Source: Corbicula japonica
Lineage: Eukaryota > Mollusca > Bivalvia > Venerida > Cyrenidae
NCBI GenBank assembly: GCA_038501625.1
Contig: JAZAYU010000079.1
Span: forward strand, 2,800,528 to 2,864,527
Direction of reading: 5' to 3'
DNA: 64,000 bases
Under the pieces are notes generated by a model that had not been told where the DNA came from, searched no databases, and worked only from the letters and a program-made list of their open reading frames with translations. The position numbers and the translations under genes were made by a program. Shown piece after piece: positions 24,721 through 37,164 of this stretch. Every line of letters begins with the position of its first letter. The stretch's first letter is position 1.

Positions 24721-25394
24721 CACCTCGCTCAGGGGTAATAACAGAAATTCCCATTACTGCTCTGTCCGCCTTTACCCACGGGTCGCAAACGCTAAATGGA
24801 AAATAAATCCTAAAGTTTTACCGCCACTTGGAGCGTAATCAAGTGCTTAATCAAATTCTACGCACATTATTCCACTTATTCTTATCTTTTCTGTAGCACT
24901 TAATACGTTCTTGTGTTTTCTGCTAGGCCTAAAGTTAGTCATAAACTACAACGTCCATAACATATTTGCTAAAAGAATACTAGTGTCCAAAACAAAAGAT
25001 ACCACTTGTTTGCAAAGCACATACAAAAAAGAACATTTGGATTGATCTATTTCCTTCGAGAGACCTTTTAACAGCATCATGCACGTGTACAAAAATCAAT
25101 TTCATCAATCCTGTACAAGCATAAACAGAATTTAAATATGGATGAGATCTTAAACAAACATTTTTAAATTATTGAGTATATAGTTTGGTATCGTTTATTT
25201 TGGACGCTAGTATTTTTTAAACCTTTCTGTCCACTCAGAAATTGAAATAAAAAGTCAAAGACAACCTCCGGATTTTGTGGATAAGGCTGAAAGTTATTTG
25301 TATATAAATTTACAAGAGCATCTCTGATTTTTTGATATCTGGATATCTGTTAACTAATATGTAATGTTTTTGTTTTATATCTAGCACATTTCAG

Positions 25395-25595
25395 TTATTA
25401 CTATATCTAGAAAGAATGTACAACTATCTATTATTTTCTCATAACCTAAAAGTGAGATTGTTACACATTTCGACAATATAACGGTATTGTTACCGCGAAA
25501 TGCATAATAATCAATGTTGTCTGTTCAACTTATGATTTCATTTTAAGGATTGACGCCAACTGTAAGAAGGTACATTTTCCCTTGACGCACCACAT
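25395..25595. mobile_element. Truncated copy of the GGCACGTCACGGG MITE family
   Basis: Shares TATTTTCTCATAAC, TACCGCGAA, GCATAATAAT and GGATTGACGCCAACTG with the copy at 53974-54223 in the same order. It ends GTACATTTTCCCTTGACGC. The left terminal repeat is not recognisable. Confidence 0.7.
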
Positions 25596-25854
25596 ATTAC
25601 AAAATACTCACAGAAACCAATTAATATTTAAAACCAAAAAATATAAAACAAACGTCTTGAACTAAAAATTACCAACATCAAACGTTGTTAAGAAAAGGCA
25701 AAAATAGAAATTATGGAAATTGTTCGGTCTTTAGAAGCGATCGCACACTAAGAAGGTGCACAGTAGGTTAAGTAAGTTAAGTACTGCAATCATGCTTAAT
25801 CAAAGCTTAACTTTACTGCTTGTTAACCCTTGTTACCTCTTTCTCAACGTATAC

Positions 25855-26045
25855 ACGCCTTCACATGGGCGAACAGTGTAGATCCAGATGAGCCGGCACA
25901 TCCGTGCCGACTGATTAGGATCTGCACTGTTCGCTTCTTGATTTATTAGATTTTCTGACCAAAAAGCGAACAGTGTAGATCCTGATCAGACGGCACGGAT
26001 GTGCCGGCTAATCTGTATCTAAACTGGTCGAAAATGCGATAATAT
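25855..26045. mobile_element. GCGAACAGTGTAGATC hairpin MITE
   Basis: GCGAACAGTGTAGATCC occurs twice (25870 and 25966), each time facing inverted text such as GGATCTGCACTGTTCGC. The inner words GCCGGCACATCCGTGCC and GGCACGGATGTGCCGGC are also palindromic. The family is common in bivalve DNA as I remember it. A fragment (GTGTAGATCCAGATCAGA) is at about 40620. Confidence 0.75.
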
Positions 26046-26559
26046 GCGTATATATGGAGTAAAGGGGTTACTAAAATGATGGGCTATTTTATTAATTTTT
26101 TAAGTCCTTATCTATTATATACTTTATAAGTTATTTAATTTTTTTTCATAATATAGCAGAACCCTTCATATATGCTTCTACATTTATAGTAAAACGTCCG
26201 CTTGTGAGGCCCGGCAGTTAGTTTGCATTATTGATGGAAGTCATCGTGCCATTTCGGGCTTCTCATATTAGCAACTGTTACACACACACATACAAAAACA
26301 AGTAAAACAAATTACGAATTATCAGATAAACATCAGTGGTTAAATCTTCAAACAAAACCGCAGAATGATAGTGCTTACTTTTACTACCACCGCATAGAAG
26401 TCTATACCTTGTAATTTAATAAAATTAGCAAAATCTAGTTACTATGTGGGAAGTAGGATATTAAAATATTATTTTAATTTTAATTTACTACATTCAAACA
26501 ACATTATGTATTTTGTTATCCACAAATTTATTAAACAAAATGTTGTCACGTTATAAATG

Positions 26560-26790
26560 GCGAGTCACGAGAAAATTTGTCTGAGAAATTGACGTTATTT
26601 TCTTGAAATGACGTCATAATGTTCAGCGGACAGCACGGCTTGTGCGGTAGAAATAATATTCAATACTCAAAATTGGTAAAGAATTTTTTCTAGAAAAAAG
26701 TGTGAAAATGAAGGATATTTATGAGATCTTTCAAAATAGAGAAGCAATATCAGCGAAAACGCTTTCCTTGACGTGTTCATTATGTTGTTT
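26560..26790. mobile_element. Diverged relative of the GGCACGTCACGGG MITE family
   Basis: Starts GGCGAGTCACGAGAAAA and ends GCTTTCCTTGACGTG, with internal GAAATGACGTCATAA. Length and order agree with the family, but the identity is much lower than in the other copies. Confidence 0.5.
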
Positions 26791-26799
26791 TTTTTCTAT

Positions 26800-29700
26800 A
26801 AACTTAGTTTTAAAATTTTATCTGAAACAGAAGTGTTAGGCTTCTACATATAATGAGAGATCTCTTTAATCCGTTTACAAATAGATCGTTGCGAAAGCAG
26901 TCATACATATTTATTATGATAAATGTAAAATACTTTGTGTATTTCACAAAATAAAATCAAATTAACGTTTAGGATACGATAAATTAACTATTCTGATAAC
27001 CAATGAAGTCAATTGTAGGGATATATATCAGGGTCGGGTGAAAGATTAAAAGAAAACGGGTTCTTTGGGTAGTTACAATATAATTTCCAATTTTCTGCCC
27101 AAAGTCCCAATACACATTAAATATTGCTGCCCAAAATAGGGATTAGATCAAGTCCGCTGAACCCTTCTGAATCGCAGTAGTGTATATTACTGACATTCCG
27201 TCAAATTAGAAAAAAAATCTGGTTATACAATGTAGTGTTTTTCGCCACTGGAACTTTTAGTACCTAGATTTTTTTCTAATCAATAAATAATAAAGAATGT
27301 TGTTTTGTATAAGGTTCCTTATTGACGAACTGAACCTATTAGAACACGTCTAATATTTGTTACAGAACTTACAAAATTAAAAAAAAAAGATAATCAATTA
27401 ATCACAAAAAGTACAAACTTAAGATTGGAACATTGAAACGTGTTTTAGTTCTGTGTTTCGTCAGTGTTCTGTAATCATCTAAACAAAATATTTTTCAAAT
27501 GTAAAAGTTGAATAAAACATATTTATACATTTTTTACATTATCATGCAAAATAATTAAAAAAATAGAAAGAGCTTTATGTCACCTCTATTTCATTATTTA
27601 TTCGAATAAATAAAATAACATCCTGTATTTTTCACTTTATTAATTTAATCGTCTTTATAGAAAATAATTTTAAAATTATCTCATAGTTTTTATTTTCTGA
27701 CTGTTATCCATAAGGAAAAAATATTGTTTTAAATGTGTACTTACAAACAATAGCCAAAACCCTTGTATGAATTAATTACAACCCGAACATGAGAATTCAA
27801 AATCGAGATGTGTTTAAACTGTCACAAATATACTCCGGGTATTTTATGGATGCCGGGTGTTGATATGGTATTATTTTTACCATAACTGGAAAAGAACGCG
27901 TGGCTATGATACGCTTCGTGTGAATTCGTTCTCGCCCCGTCATCGCCCGGAGCCAATCAGAAAATAGCTTTCATTTACGATCGGAAATTAACTTCGTCGC
28001 CGTTACAGAACAAATCATTTACACTGGTTAATTTCACCTCATGAATTTTTAAAGCATAACAAAAATAAGGATTGGCGAGGAGAATAAATAAGGGGAAATC
28101 TTGTGCAGTGATCACTTTAGAATTATCAATAGGACAGTAAGTGACGGAGACAGATGTTTTTTGCGAGAAACTAAGAAACTAACTGATTTGAGAGGTAATT
28201 AATCTTAATGACAAATCCTACGTGCTTTGAACGAAAATTGTTGTTTTGTGTCAGGAAATTTTTGAAGACACGAGAGTACTTTCCTCTATCTTGATGACAT
28301 TAATATGCTGCTAAAACCTCACTGGATGGTCTTCGCGAATAGCCCTTAAATATCTGACAATAATAAACGATACAATTTATGCGATCGCCATATTGAACAC
28401 AGAGTGACTAAGTCTTCTCTCTTAACAGGACGTTATGGTCTCTTTTTTTTTCATATACTTATTTTAAAGATAGTTAATTTAAATCAGCGTTTTAAAGCGG
28501 AAAAAATCTATTTTATATTTGGAGCAATTACTACTTTAAGATAAAAAAAACACTAAAATATAACTTGAGAGTAGGGACCGATCGTTATAGTGCACCTAAT
28601 AACAAACCTTAACAGTCTTTTAGACATTTTCAACCCTTAAAGAAATGCCTAAACCTTGTATCTGGACTTGAACATGCTAGGGACTGTGGGTAAATTAAAT
28701 TACCGATTGTTAGCGCCAATATTAAACATTCAACAAATACAAATTGATTGATAATACACATATAACATGATGAATAAAAACTTAAAACAGAGTCCAGCAA
28801 CATCTTATTTGAAAATTGTCCTGTTTATTGTGATTATAATGAGTTAAGTCAAACCCTCAACTAGGCCACATGTGAAGTAATGCGCATTCCATTGTAGCCA
28901 TTGAGTACCACCAATCAAGAAGAGCGTGCAAGTTTAACTTTGAGTCAGTTTTGGGTAGTCTTTTATCTTTCTCAAATTCTACACTCCCCTAAAAATTCAG
29001 AAGAATAACCACTTTTATTCTGGTAAGTTTAACATTTAGATAAAATGACGCAGATTTTAATTCTGACCGCAGATCTGAGAAATTAAATGTTCTTTAAACA
29101 TTTTTAGTTACTTAATATATGTCTTAAATAAAAACGATACATGGCCAATACAATGATAAATATACATAATAAAGAAATAAAAGTCAACAAAACATCCATG
29201 GAATGTCAAACTGCTTAAAATTTCACTATCGAAATTACACAGTTGAAAAATGAAATATTTTAATATCTTGTTCCAAAATTTATTCTATGGAATATATAAA
29301 TGACGAATGTCGTTTTATCTATTACTACCACTTGCGTTCTTAGCATAGGCCTATAATACCACATCGAGGCGTTTTATGGAAAAGGAAAATAAACTTCAAC
29401 AAAACCACAGTCTGTAGCAAACATCAAGGGTTTAAACCAGTTTCTATAATGGACCTCACACTTTTTCAAATGAACAAATAAAAGTTGTTACGTTTCATAG
29501 TGTTCAGTTGTCAAAACAAATTTAACGCTCAATATCCAGCCACAAATGATCTACTGTGTCTGTTAAAACCACGTTCCAATTTTTATGTAATTATATCTAA
29601 CTCTTACAACATGTCTATGTGACATATCTTCTGGCTTGTTTGTTAATATGTGAGGAGATTTTGTTTTCTCAACTAACGTTTCCTGATATGTGTATTCTTA

Positions 29701-30220
29701 GGGGTTTAGTGGGGTTGCTCGGACCCCCTAACGTTAACATTGCTTTTAATTTATGTTTGTTTATTATTTTAATCAAGTATTGCACATATATTTCACCTTT
29801 CTAATAAATTTGTATTATTTAACCATGATGTTTTATAAAGCGCTTTTGAGCATTTTTTGTAAAAAAGCGCTATATAAATGTTTATTATTATTATTATTAT
29901 TATTATTATTGGGCTGCAATATTCTCTTTTCATTTTGGCCTTATAGTAGGAAATGCCCAAACGAACCCGCTTATGAAAATCTTGCTTCCGACTCTGACGC
30001 ATTCAACTTTCGTGTATATTTGTTACGATTATAAGCACCTGATGTTGCTGTTGTTTTTTTTTCTCTCAGACAGGCTTATACAGTTCAAAGATTTCTGTAA
30101 AATTAGATCAAAATTAAAACACAAACATGGTGTTATGTTTATTTTAAGGAAGAACAAACAGAAGTTTATATTTGAAAAATGCACATGCTTTTGTTGTTTC
30201 GTTACTTTTATGTAAAGTTG
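26800..30220. other. No gene recognised
   Basis: AT-rich intergenic DNA upstream of poxn. It holds a scrap of repeat A near 29430-29490 (GGGTTTAAACCAGTTTCTA) and the (TTA)n run at 29881. Nothing else could be supported. Confidence 0.55.
29881..29911. repeat. (TTA)n microsatellite
   Basis: About ten TTA units. Confidence 0.9.
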
Positions 30221-30224
30221 TTTT

Positions 30225-30395
30225 ATGTAAGGGTAGGTGAAAAGGGAACTTTTAAAGCCACCGAACACGACAAATATGAAAATATTGCAGGCTAGGTTTG
30301 ATTGAGCCTGTTTATGGACAGTAATGAAAATGCATATTACTTCCCACACCGCCTAGTCAAAATATTTACACCAATAAGCCGTACAATTTGATCCC
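30225..30395 (+). mobile_element. Repeat B, 5' part
   Basis: GAAAAGGGAACTTTTAAAGC, CCACCGAACACGAC, GAAAATATTGCAGGCT and CACCAATAA follow the order of the longer B copies at 44.4 and 45.5 kb. It stops after about 170 bp. Confidence 0.75.
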
Positions 30396-30910
30396 AAACG
30401 ATAGTATGAATATGGCGGTTAATAATAATAAAGAGCAGCAACTGAACGTTTTCTGCTATATCTTTTTGTCTTAGTTTTTGTTCGGCGTTAGCTGTCTAAG
30501 CTCACTTTTGACCTAGTTTTTCGACTAATGAAATATTGTAAATAAAACTTATTATGCAGCGGGAAAATCAAATAGATTATTTTGATTGGTTATTAGTGGG
30601 TCTCGTTAATGATTACCGTAACGATTTTTATATTGTGTGTTAGTATTTACATGGCACTTATATGTTCGGACATTTTCGTTTTTAAAAGCGATAATTGTAT
30701 TGGAGAAAAAGATATTTACGGTATAAATAACCAGTTAAGTCAATTGATGGCTTAAATACGATTTTATATGGAATATTCATGGGTGACAGGTAAACACTCG
30801 AGTACAATACACAGTGTAAAACGACAGAGAAGTGCTGATGTTTCTGGTTCTTACTGGTTCCTTCTTAGTTCCTTTAATACTGATTGTTAATTGCAAGTCC
30901 AGATATTTAA

Positions 30911-30982
30911 ATCGCCTTGGTGTAGTGGTTATCACACTCGCCTCTCAAGCGGACGCCCCGGGTTCAATACTCGGGAGGGACA
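30911..30982 (+). tRNA. tRNA-Glu(CUC)-like gene or pseudogene
   Basis: The D arm GTGTAGTGGTTATCAC and a T arm with GGTTCAATA are good. The anticodon loop CTCTCAA gives CUC (Glu) on a five-pair stem with one poor pair. A run of seven T follows immediately at about 30984, as expected for a polymerase III terminator. The acceptor stem pairs badly (5' ATCGCCT with 3' GAGGGAC: about three of seven pairs plus a wobble), so it may be a pseudogene. Confidence 0.5.
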
Positions 30983-31734
30983 CTTTTTTTAAGTTAATTT
31001 ACGTAAAAGTTGGTAGATTTCGCTCTTGTAACAAGTTGTTATTATTTTCATTTATTGTATTTTAATAACATTTATTAGTCATTAGTACTAACTCTACAAG
31101 AGGTGTTTTATTGAAACTGAATAAATGTACAGTTAATGTTAGACATTCTTCTTTAATCGACGTATTATCACCAGACGAAATTTGTGCACGCTCTTTATTT
31201 TATTCTTTATTACATATAAAAATCTTCTCCATCAACGCCGTTTATCTTTTTTAAAGATATTTCTTGTTACATTTGCGTTGGTTTTGTAATATTATTTTGA
31301 ATTAAATTTTCTTTTCACTGATGCAAATTCCTTGAGCTTTTATCCGAGATTTACATCACTAGTGACGTCGGCGAAAAGCTGCGTTTCAAACTGAAAAATA
31401 AATGACGTCGTACCTGTCAAATTTTCGGTCACTGATGTTCGACTAACAAAAACTGCTCGATAAAATTTATTCGCATCATTCATCATTGCATCATTCAATT
31501 GTAAAAGTTATTTTGAAAATATTTAACAAATGAAAATGAGGGAGTCGACGAGTTAATGTTTGAGCTACAACTTTCACATTTACCGTATCCCCCGTAATGT
31601 TAGCAAAACAATGAAACGTTACCAATATTGTGGTAAGTAATAAAGTTAAAATTATAGTTTAAGAAAGTTGTTTTACAATTACACCCTTGCTGGGCTGGTA
31701 TCAATCAACTTTAATGTATAGGAGCTTTAACATA

Positions 31735-31860
31735 TCGCATGATAATACATGCATGTTCGTTATTGCCGTGCATCATGTTTTTGCATTAATAGTATATTGC
31801 CACATGGGTCTCAGACCTATTGGTTTCAATGAAATAATCTTGTAAACTTGTAACTTTGTT
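31735..31860 (+). mobile_element. LINE 3' end fragment
   Basis: GCCACATGGGTCTCAGACC and TATTGGTTTCAATGAAATAA, then CTTGTAAACTTGTAAC. The reverse complement of the same text is at 41763-41830. A GAAATAA-type signal followed by a short repeat tail is typical of a LINE 3' end. Confidence 0.65.
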
Positions 31861-32137
31861 TTAAGAACAATTCAAACAACAGAATTTCTTAACGATAAAA
31901 TTAATTTGTTAAAATAATTTACAATTCTAAACAGAAGGGCCATAGGAAAGTCGAGTCGAAACTCCCGTGAATTCCGGCCTGGCAATTTAGTCACTTTAAC
32001 TGCAGTCTACGGTAAATTTTAGGTTTCTAGTAATTCTATACGAACTGCATAAGAATGCTCTCATGGGTCGATTGATGCTAATTTACCAAAACAACTTGCA
32101 CTTTATGTTCAAATGAGACCCTGTTTGAGAAGAAAAG

Positions 32138-32350
32138 TAATATATGCATATCAGGAATCGCCACACTCACAAAACACAGCCTCCCCACGCAGCGAAAAAG
32201 AAGAGAGGAAAAGAGAGAGAGCATGTTTGTTTAAAGTATGTCAATTCAAATAGGACGCCAAAAACAACTAACGAAAAAGAGAACTTTGGGGATACCGCCT
32301 TGGAACGGTCAGTGCCGGGCAAAACAATTGCCACTGGGGGTTTAAAGTGA
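32138..32350 (-). mobile_element. Repeat A, left member of an inverted pair
   Basis: Starts ATATGCATATCAGGAATCGC, passes AGCCTCCCCACGCAGC and CCGCCTTGGAACGGTCAG, and ends GCCACTGGGGGTTTAAA. It is antisense relative to the reverse-transcriptase copies. Its neighbour on the right is the same repeat in the opposite direction. Confidence 0.85.
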
Positions 32351-32555
32351 TAATAAAACCTGGATTGACCCTCAGTGGAAAAATTGTTTTGCCACTGGCC
32401 GTTCCAAGGCGATACCTTCTCAGGGCTTTTTTTCGTGATCTGTTCATATCTTATTTGAAATCGATCATTTTATTAATGCATGCTCTCTTTTTTCCTCTAC
32501 TTTTTAGCTCTGTGTGGTGGTTGTGTTTTCTCGGTGTGGCAATTCTAATATAAAT
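32351..32555 (+). mobile_element. Repeat A, right member of an inverted pair
   Basis: Reads GTTTTGCCACTGGCCGTTCC, then AAGGCGATACC, CATGCTCTCTTTTTTCC, and ends GTGGCAATTC. It lacks the terminal ATGCATATTTCAC. Together with 32138-32350 it forms a large hairpin of about 200-bp arms. Confidence 0.82.
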
Positions 32556-32899
32556 ACAAATAGGCTGTGGACAGCAAACACCAAACACAAACAGCAATAA
32601 AAAAGCAGCTATTGAAATGTATTTTCTTTCTTTTAGCCCAATAAATAATAAAAGAGTACAATCGTGGCCTTATAGAGCTATTTTTTTTAAAGTTATATAT
32701 TATCTTTACTCATACAAAGTGATCCAAATAGCATAAACATACACAATGACATAAACATACATATTACAAATGATAAAGATAAGTGAAATATTGAAAAAGG
32801 GCCAGACATCACAAATTTACAAATATAACAACAACAAATAGGCAACATTAATGTCAATAAAAATGAATTATTATGTTCTTAAACTCTGTTTTGATTAAA

Positions 32900-33530
32900 A
32901 ATTAAAACAAAAACTTTGTTTGATTTTAACAATAAAAATACAATTCACTTTAGTAATTATGTAGCCCTCAACATTGATAGAGAGAAATTGATATTTATCA
33001 ATTTTATCGGAAAACTTTGTTCCGGAAACACTCTCTGAAAAAAAGTCGTTTCCGTTGAAATTGATCCCAAAGGTAAAATGATATACCTTAATTCTTAGAA
33101 GGTGCAAACCATAAATACTGAGTTAAAACATCAGCATCCATTAATGGAGCCGTGTTGTCTTCTAAATTAACGGTTAATGAAGAGAGTATTCCGAGCCAAC
33201 ATGGTACCGTGATCACGATGAGAGTCTAATGGTTGTATCGAGGAAATCAAAACCAATAAATTCAGGGTCTATAGCATTGGCAGAAGTTATGAGGTCCAAA
33301 CAACATGCCCACAGTGTGCTATTGGGCAGGATAAGATCTTCATTTACATGATTTTCTACTTCATTAATGGATTTGATTTTATTGAGGTTTAAATCTTATA
33401 TGCACAAAGGAATTGTAACATCTCTAAGTCATTTAATGCTCGCAATGTTTGTTAACTCTTGAAGCAAGATGGTCATCGGTGCCATTAAGAAACAACTTTT
33501 GTAGATTATACTTATGCATAATATGTACCT
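32900..33530 (-). pseudogene. Unidentified decayed coding-like segment
   Basis: The minus strand gives protein-like text across shifting frames: HKYNLQKLFLNGTDDHLASR near 33500-33445, then LNDLEMLQFLCAYKI, then NEDLILPNSTLWACCLDLIT and FIGFDFLDTTIRLSS to about 33215. It then continues as VPCWLGILSSLTVNLEDN and MDADVLTQYLWF. At least three stops or frameshifts intervene. I do not recognise the family. It could be an old gene fragment or part of a retroelement. Confidence 0.35.
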
Positions 33531-33799
33531 AGCTTGGGTCAAAAAAATAAAATTGCAGTTTACGACAGCTTTAGTTAACTTTATTGCCTTTATTGCGCAC
33601 AGCAAAGGTTAAACGACGTTGGCAGATCATGAGTTTATAGAATTTCTATGGACTTGATCGTTTGTGAGGTTGGTTTCTGTCATTATATTCTTAATAATTT
33701 ATACATAACTCTATGCAAATTTCCACTCTTAAACTCATGTTTTGGACCTTTTCAAGAATATAAATGGAATTAATATTAACCAAGGCACGTCCACGTTGA

Positions 33800-33862
33800 T
33801 ATAAAGATGTGTGTTTTGTGGGGAGGCTGTGTCTGCTGGATGTGGCCATTCCCAACCCTTCT
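33800..33862 (+). mobile_element. Repeat A terminal scrap
   Basis: GTGGGGAGGCTGTGTCTGC and GGATGTGGCCATTCC match the last 60 bp of repeat A. Confidence 0.6.
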
Positions 33863-33999
33863 GAAATTAATTTGTTAAATGTACCCTATTTGCTAATAAA
33901 AATTTCGTTTTCTTTTCAAATCATTACATAATCAGATTTATGCATGTTTTTCTATATTCTGTTATATCATACAGGGTGCTTAAGTGGTTCACACCAAGA

Positions 34000-36900
34000 C
34001 AATTTTGTCTGATGTCCAACATTCTCGTGCACCTTCCAAGATTTTCAATAGATCACGTTCTGAGCAAACCATTAATGGGTTATCATCTTAGGTGCTATGT
34101 CTTTTGTATCTTAGGTGCTATGACTTTTGTGTGTTCAAAAGAGGACATCAAATTGTGTCACAGCTCACATTATAAGTACACTCCAACCGACTGAATCAGT
34201 ACCATCAATCCAGATCATGTTATTACGATACAAGCAAAAGTTATTAGTTTGGTTTATTGTTTTCCCTTTTTCAAGAAATGTACATAAAGCCAAATGCAGA
34301 ACTGCCAAAGAATCGTCACTTACAAAATTCTTAACATAATTTAAAAAAACTCCGATTATATATTGCCATTGTTATTTTGTTCAATGTAAAATATTTTCTA
34401 TATTTATCTATTTTTTGTTATATTTGATTAGCACTTCAATAATCCAGAGCGTTCATCATTTTAACAATACAGAAGTCCGTTTATAAGTTGAAAGCTTTTA
34501 TTTTATTGATATCCAACCATAAAGGTCACGTAATGATCAGGAAAAAAAGACAACCTGCTCGGTTTACCTAATATACTCGATAGTTTAAGTACAACAGATA
34601 ATTAATTAAACCTCAAGAAAAGTCATGTCGTCTTGTTGCATTTTTACATTATTACCTTTTTTGCTTCGATAGCACTTAACAATTTCCTGGCGGTTTTCTT
34701 TGGCCAAAAACACAGTATTAAATCAGTGCCAATGCTACCACCCCGAACTGAAATACACATTGTAGAAAAGTAAAATCGCATTACTTTAGAGCTCCTTATT
34801 GCTATTTTTAGTATACAACTTAAATCTTACATTATTTTCTTCGGTCTGATTTCTCTAACCAGCTCGCGAAACCCGACTTGAGCTTTTACTTCAAAATCTA
34901 CCTTGATTCTTGATTTAAACGAATCTACCTAAACCGAGCCTACAGTATTTTCATATTTGTCTTGTTCGGTGGCTTTCAAAGTTCCTTTTTCATCTAATTT
35001 GATATTCATCCTTGAACATGTTGAAATCAATTTGTATATTTTTTTATAACAAAACGGCAATTACTCGTATTTGTGAAAATGTTGCTTAATTTTATTCATA
35101 CTTGATGAATTTATATTGCTTGACATTTAAATCCTTTAATGCTCCCTTAATTATATACATTATACAATAACACTTTAAATACTAACGATTTTCCTTAAAA
35201 GTTTTTATGGCTCAGTTGAAAATGGATGTAAAGATGGAACGATATGTTCACATCGGTTAACATACGAAGTGATAGAAAATCAAAGTCCATTTGTTGTGTC
35301 CCAAATTAGGAAAACATCTTTCATCTCTATACCCATGTAAACGATCATTTACTGAAATTCTACTTTCTTCATTCCTTAAGTATGAAAGCAGAAATATTAA
35401 CCAGTTTAAAAAAAACAACAGAAAAGATAAAACATTCTAACTGTCTTTGTTTCCCTGAGAAAACATGTTGATAGCATACAAAGAAATTTAAGTTGAAATC
35501 TTCGTGTATTCTGTGTAAATATCCAAGATTGGCAGAACTGGGCGAATTAAATAATGTGAGTGATATGTTGCTTTTGGTTTTAAATTTAAATTGAAGTCAT
35601 AATAATTATTTCACGACCTAGAAAATTAATTAATTACGTTGCTCGCGCACATTTGAATTAACACATTTTATGTTTTTATAATCAGCCCTCGGATATAACG
35701 ACCACTTTGTGTCGGTTAGAAACTTGGCGTTCCGAAATAACCATATTAGAAAACAATTCCGCCTCAAACAGCTGAGCAAGAGTATTCAAGAGCGACATAT
35801 TTTTTTATATCATTGTCAAATTTGAAAAAATAAACACCACGAAGAGGCCGGAAGTGAATGGTCAGCACAAATGCGGGCTTATCGGATCAGCCGTACTCTT
35901 GTCCCATCGGGTTCTGTAAACAGTAGCATTACTTTCAACGAATCGCAACTGTTACACATTGTATAGTGTTAGAAAAGCAACTCAATTATGAGCATGAGAT
36001 AAACCAGTTGAATAGACTTTTATAATGATTCTTCGTATTTTTCTCTTAATAAACTAATCAAACAATATGTTTTGGCGACGGCAAATGCCTACGCGCGTGC
36101 TGAAAACTTTATTTCAACCATCCATAATTATAATGTAATAATGTAACTTTAAAGACGTTTCAGAAACGCCATTTTAAACGTTTTTCAATACAAGAAGCAC
36201 CTTAAAGGACACGCGTTCGCCAATAAAAAGTAAAATTAAATGGATAACGCAAATGTCTTCGGACTTATTTTGTAACAGCAGGCGCTCATTTTGGGCGTTA
36301 TACTACCTTCGTTCCCTATCGGTGCACCTGTATCAATTTAATCATAAAATTCAAGCAATTACGTGAAGAAAGTAGCAACAAAGGCTTAGATTGGGACATT
36401 AATAGGATAATGACGTTGGATATCCGTCTTAAAACAGCCCCCTGACTTACGCTCTGATCTAACTTAAATAGTTATGTTTTATAGTTCATTGTTAGATACT
36501 GTCAAACTGAACATTGGCATATGGTTGTATTGCGATTCTTCTACTTTTATTCGCATAATGAGCACTGTATCACAAATCTGAGCAATCGTTTAGGTTTTAA
36601 GGGTAGCATTAAACAACAAGTCAAAAGGAAAAGATTCGCAAAGATCACGAAACAGCTATCACTTTGCTTGCCGTCACGCGCTTTTGAAGTAACCTAAGTA
36701 AAACGAAGTTCATAAGCCCGGACGGAAAAGGGAAAATGAAAAACCGCCTAAGTATAATCAGACTAAGTCTAACATTTTATTAGGCAGTTATTAACAAAAT
36801 AAATCGTTATTCAACAAATATGCAAATTAGAAAACAAATACGAAGTCTCTGTTTGACTGAACCAATCATGCACTGAGTCACTGCAGGCTTTAAAATTCTA

Positions 36901-37160
36901 TTTTCCGGCTACAGTTTACGGAGGCGGCAATGTTGGGGCGCTTGTGCTCTTTTTTGTTTTCTAGACAAGAACTTGTGATATTAAACAAAACAGAAGCAAT
37001 CGGTCGCACATCTTTATTTGGAGAGCATAGCTACTGGTATTAATATAATATACAATGATCGCCATCAGATGCATACCAACTTGTGATACCGTAAACAAAA
37101 CGAACCGTTTACTCGCGAGCAATCGGGACTAGAAGGCTAGACATTACTTTGCATTTCCAT
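34000..37160. other. No gene recognised
   Basis: Short frames only, apart from the repeat B scrap at 34955. No splice-linked exons found. Confidence 0.55.
34955..34997 (-). mobile_element. Repeat B terminal scrap
   Basis: TTGTTCGGTGGCTTTCAAAG and TTCCTTTTTCATC are the reverse complement of the B 5' end. Another minus-strand scrap is at 18510-18560, and one at about 58465-58515. Confidence 0.6.
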
Positions 37161-37164
37161 TACT

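Noticed and set aside
29753..30034. Membrane-like 93-codon frame with a leucine run.
   Set aside because: The leucine run is the translated (TTA)n microsatellite.
32144..32553. Two 68-codon plus-strand frames.
   Set aside because: Both are read through inverted copies of repeat A.
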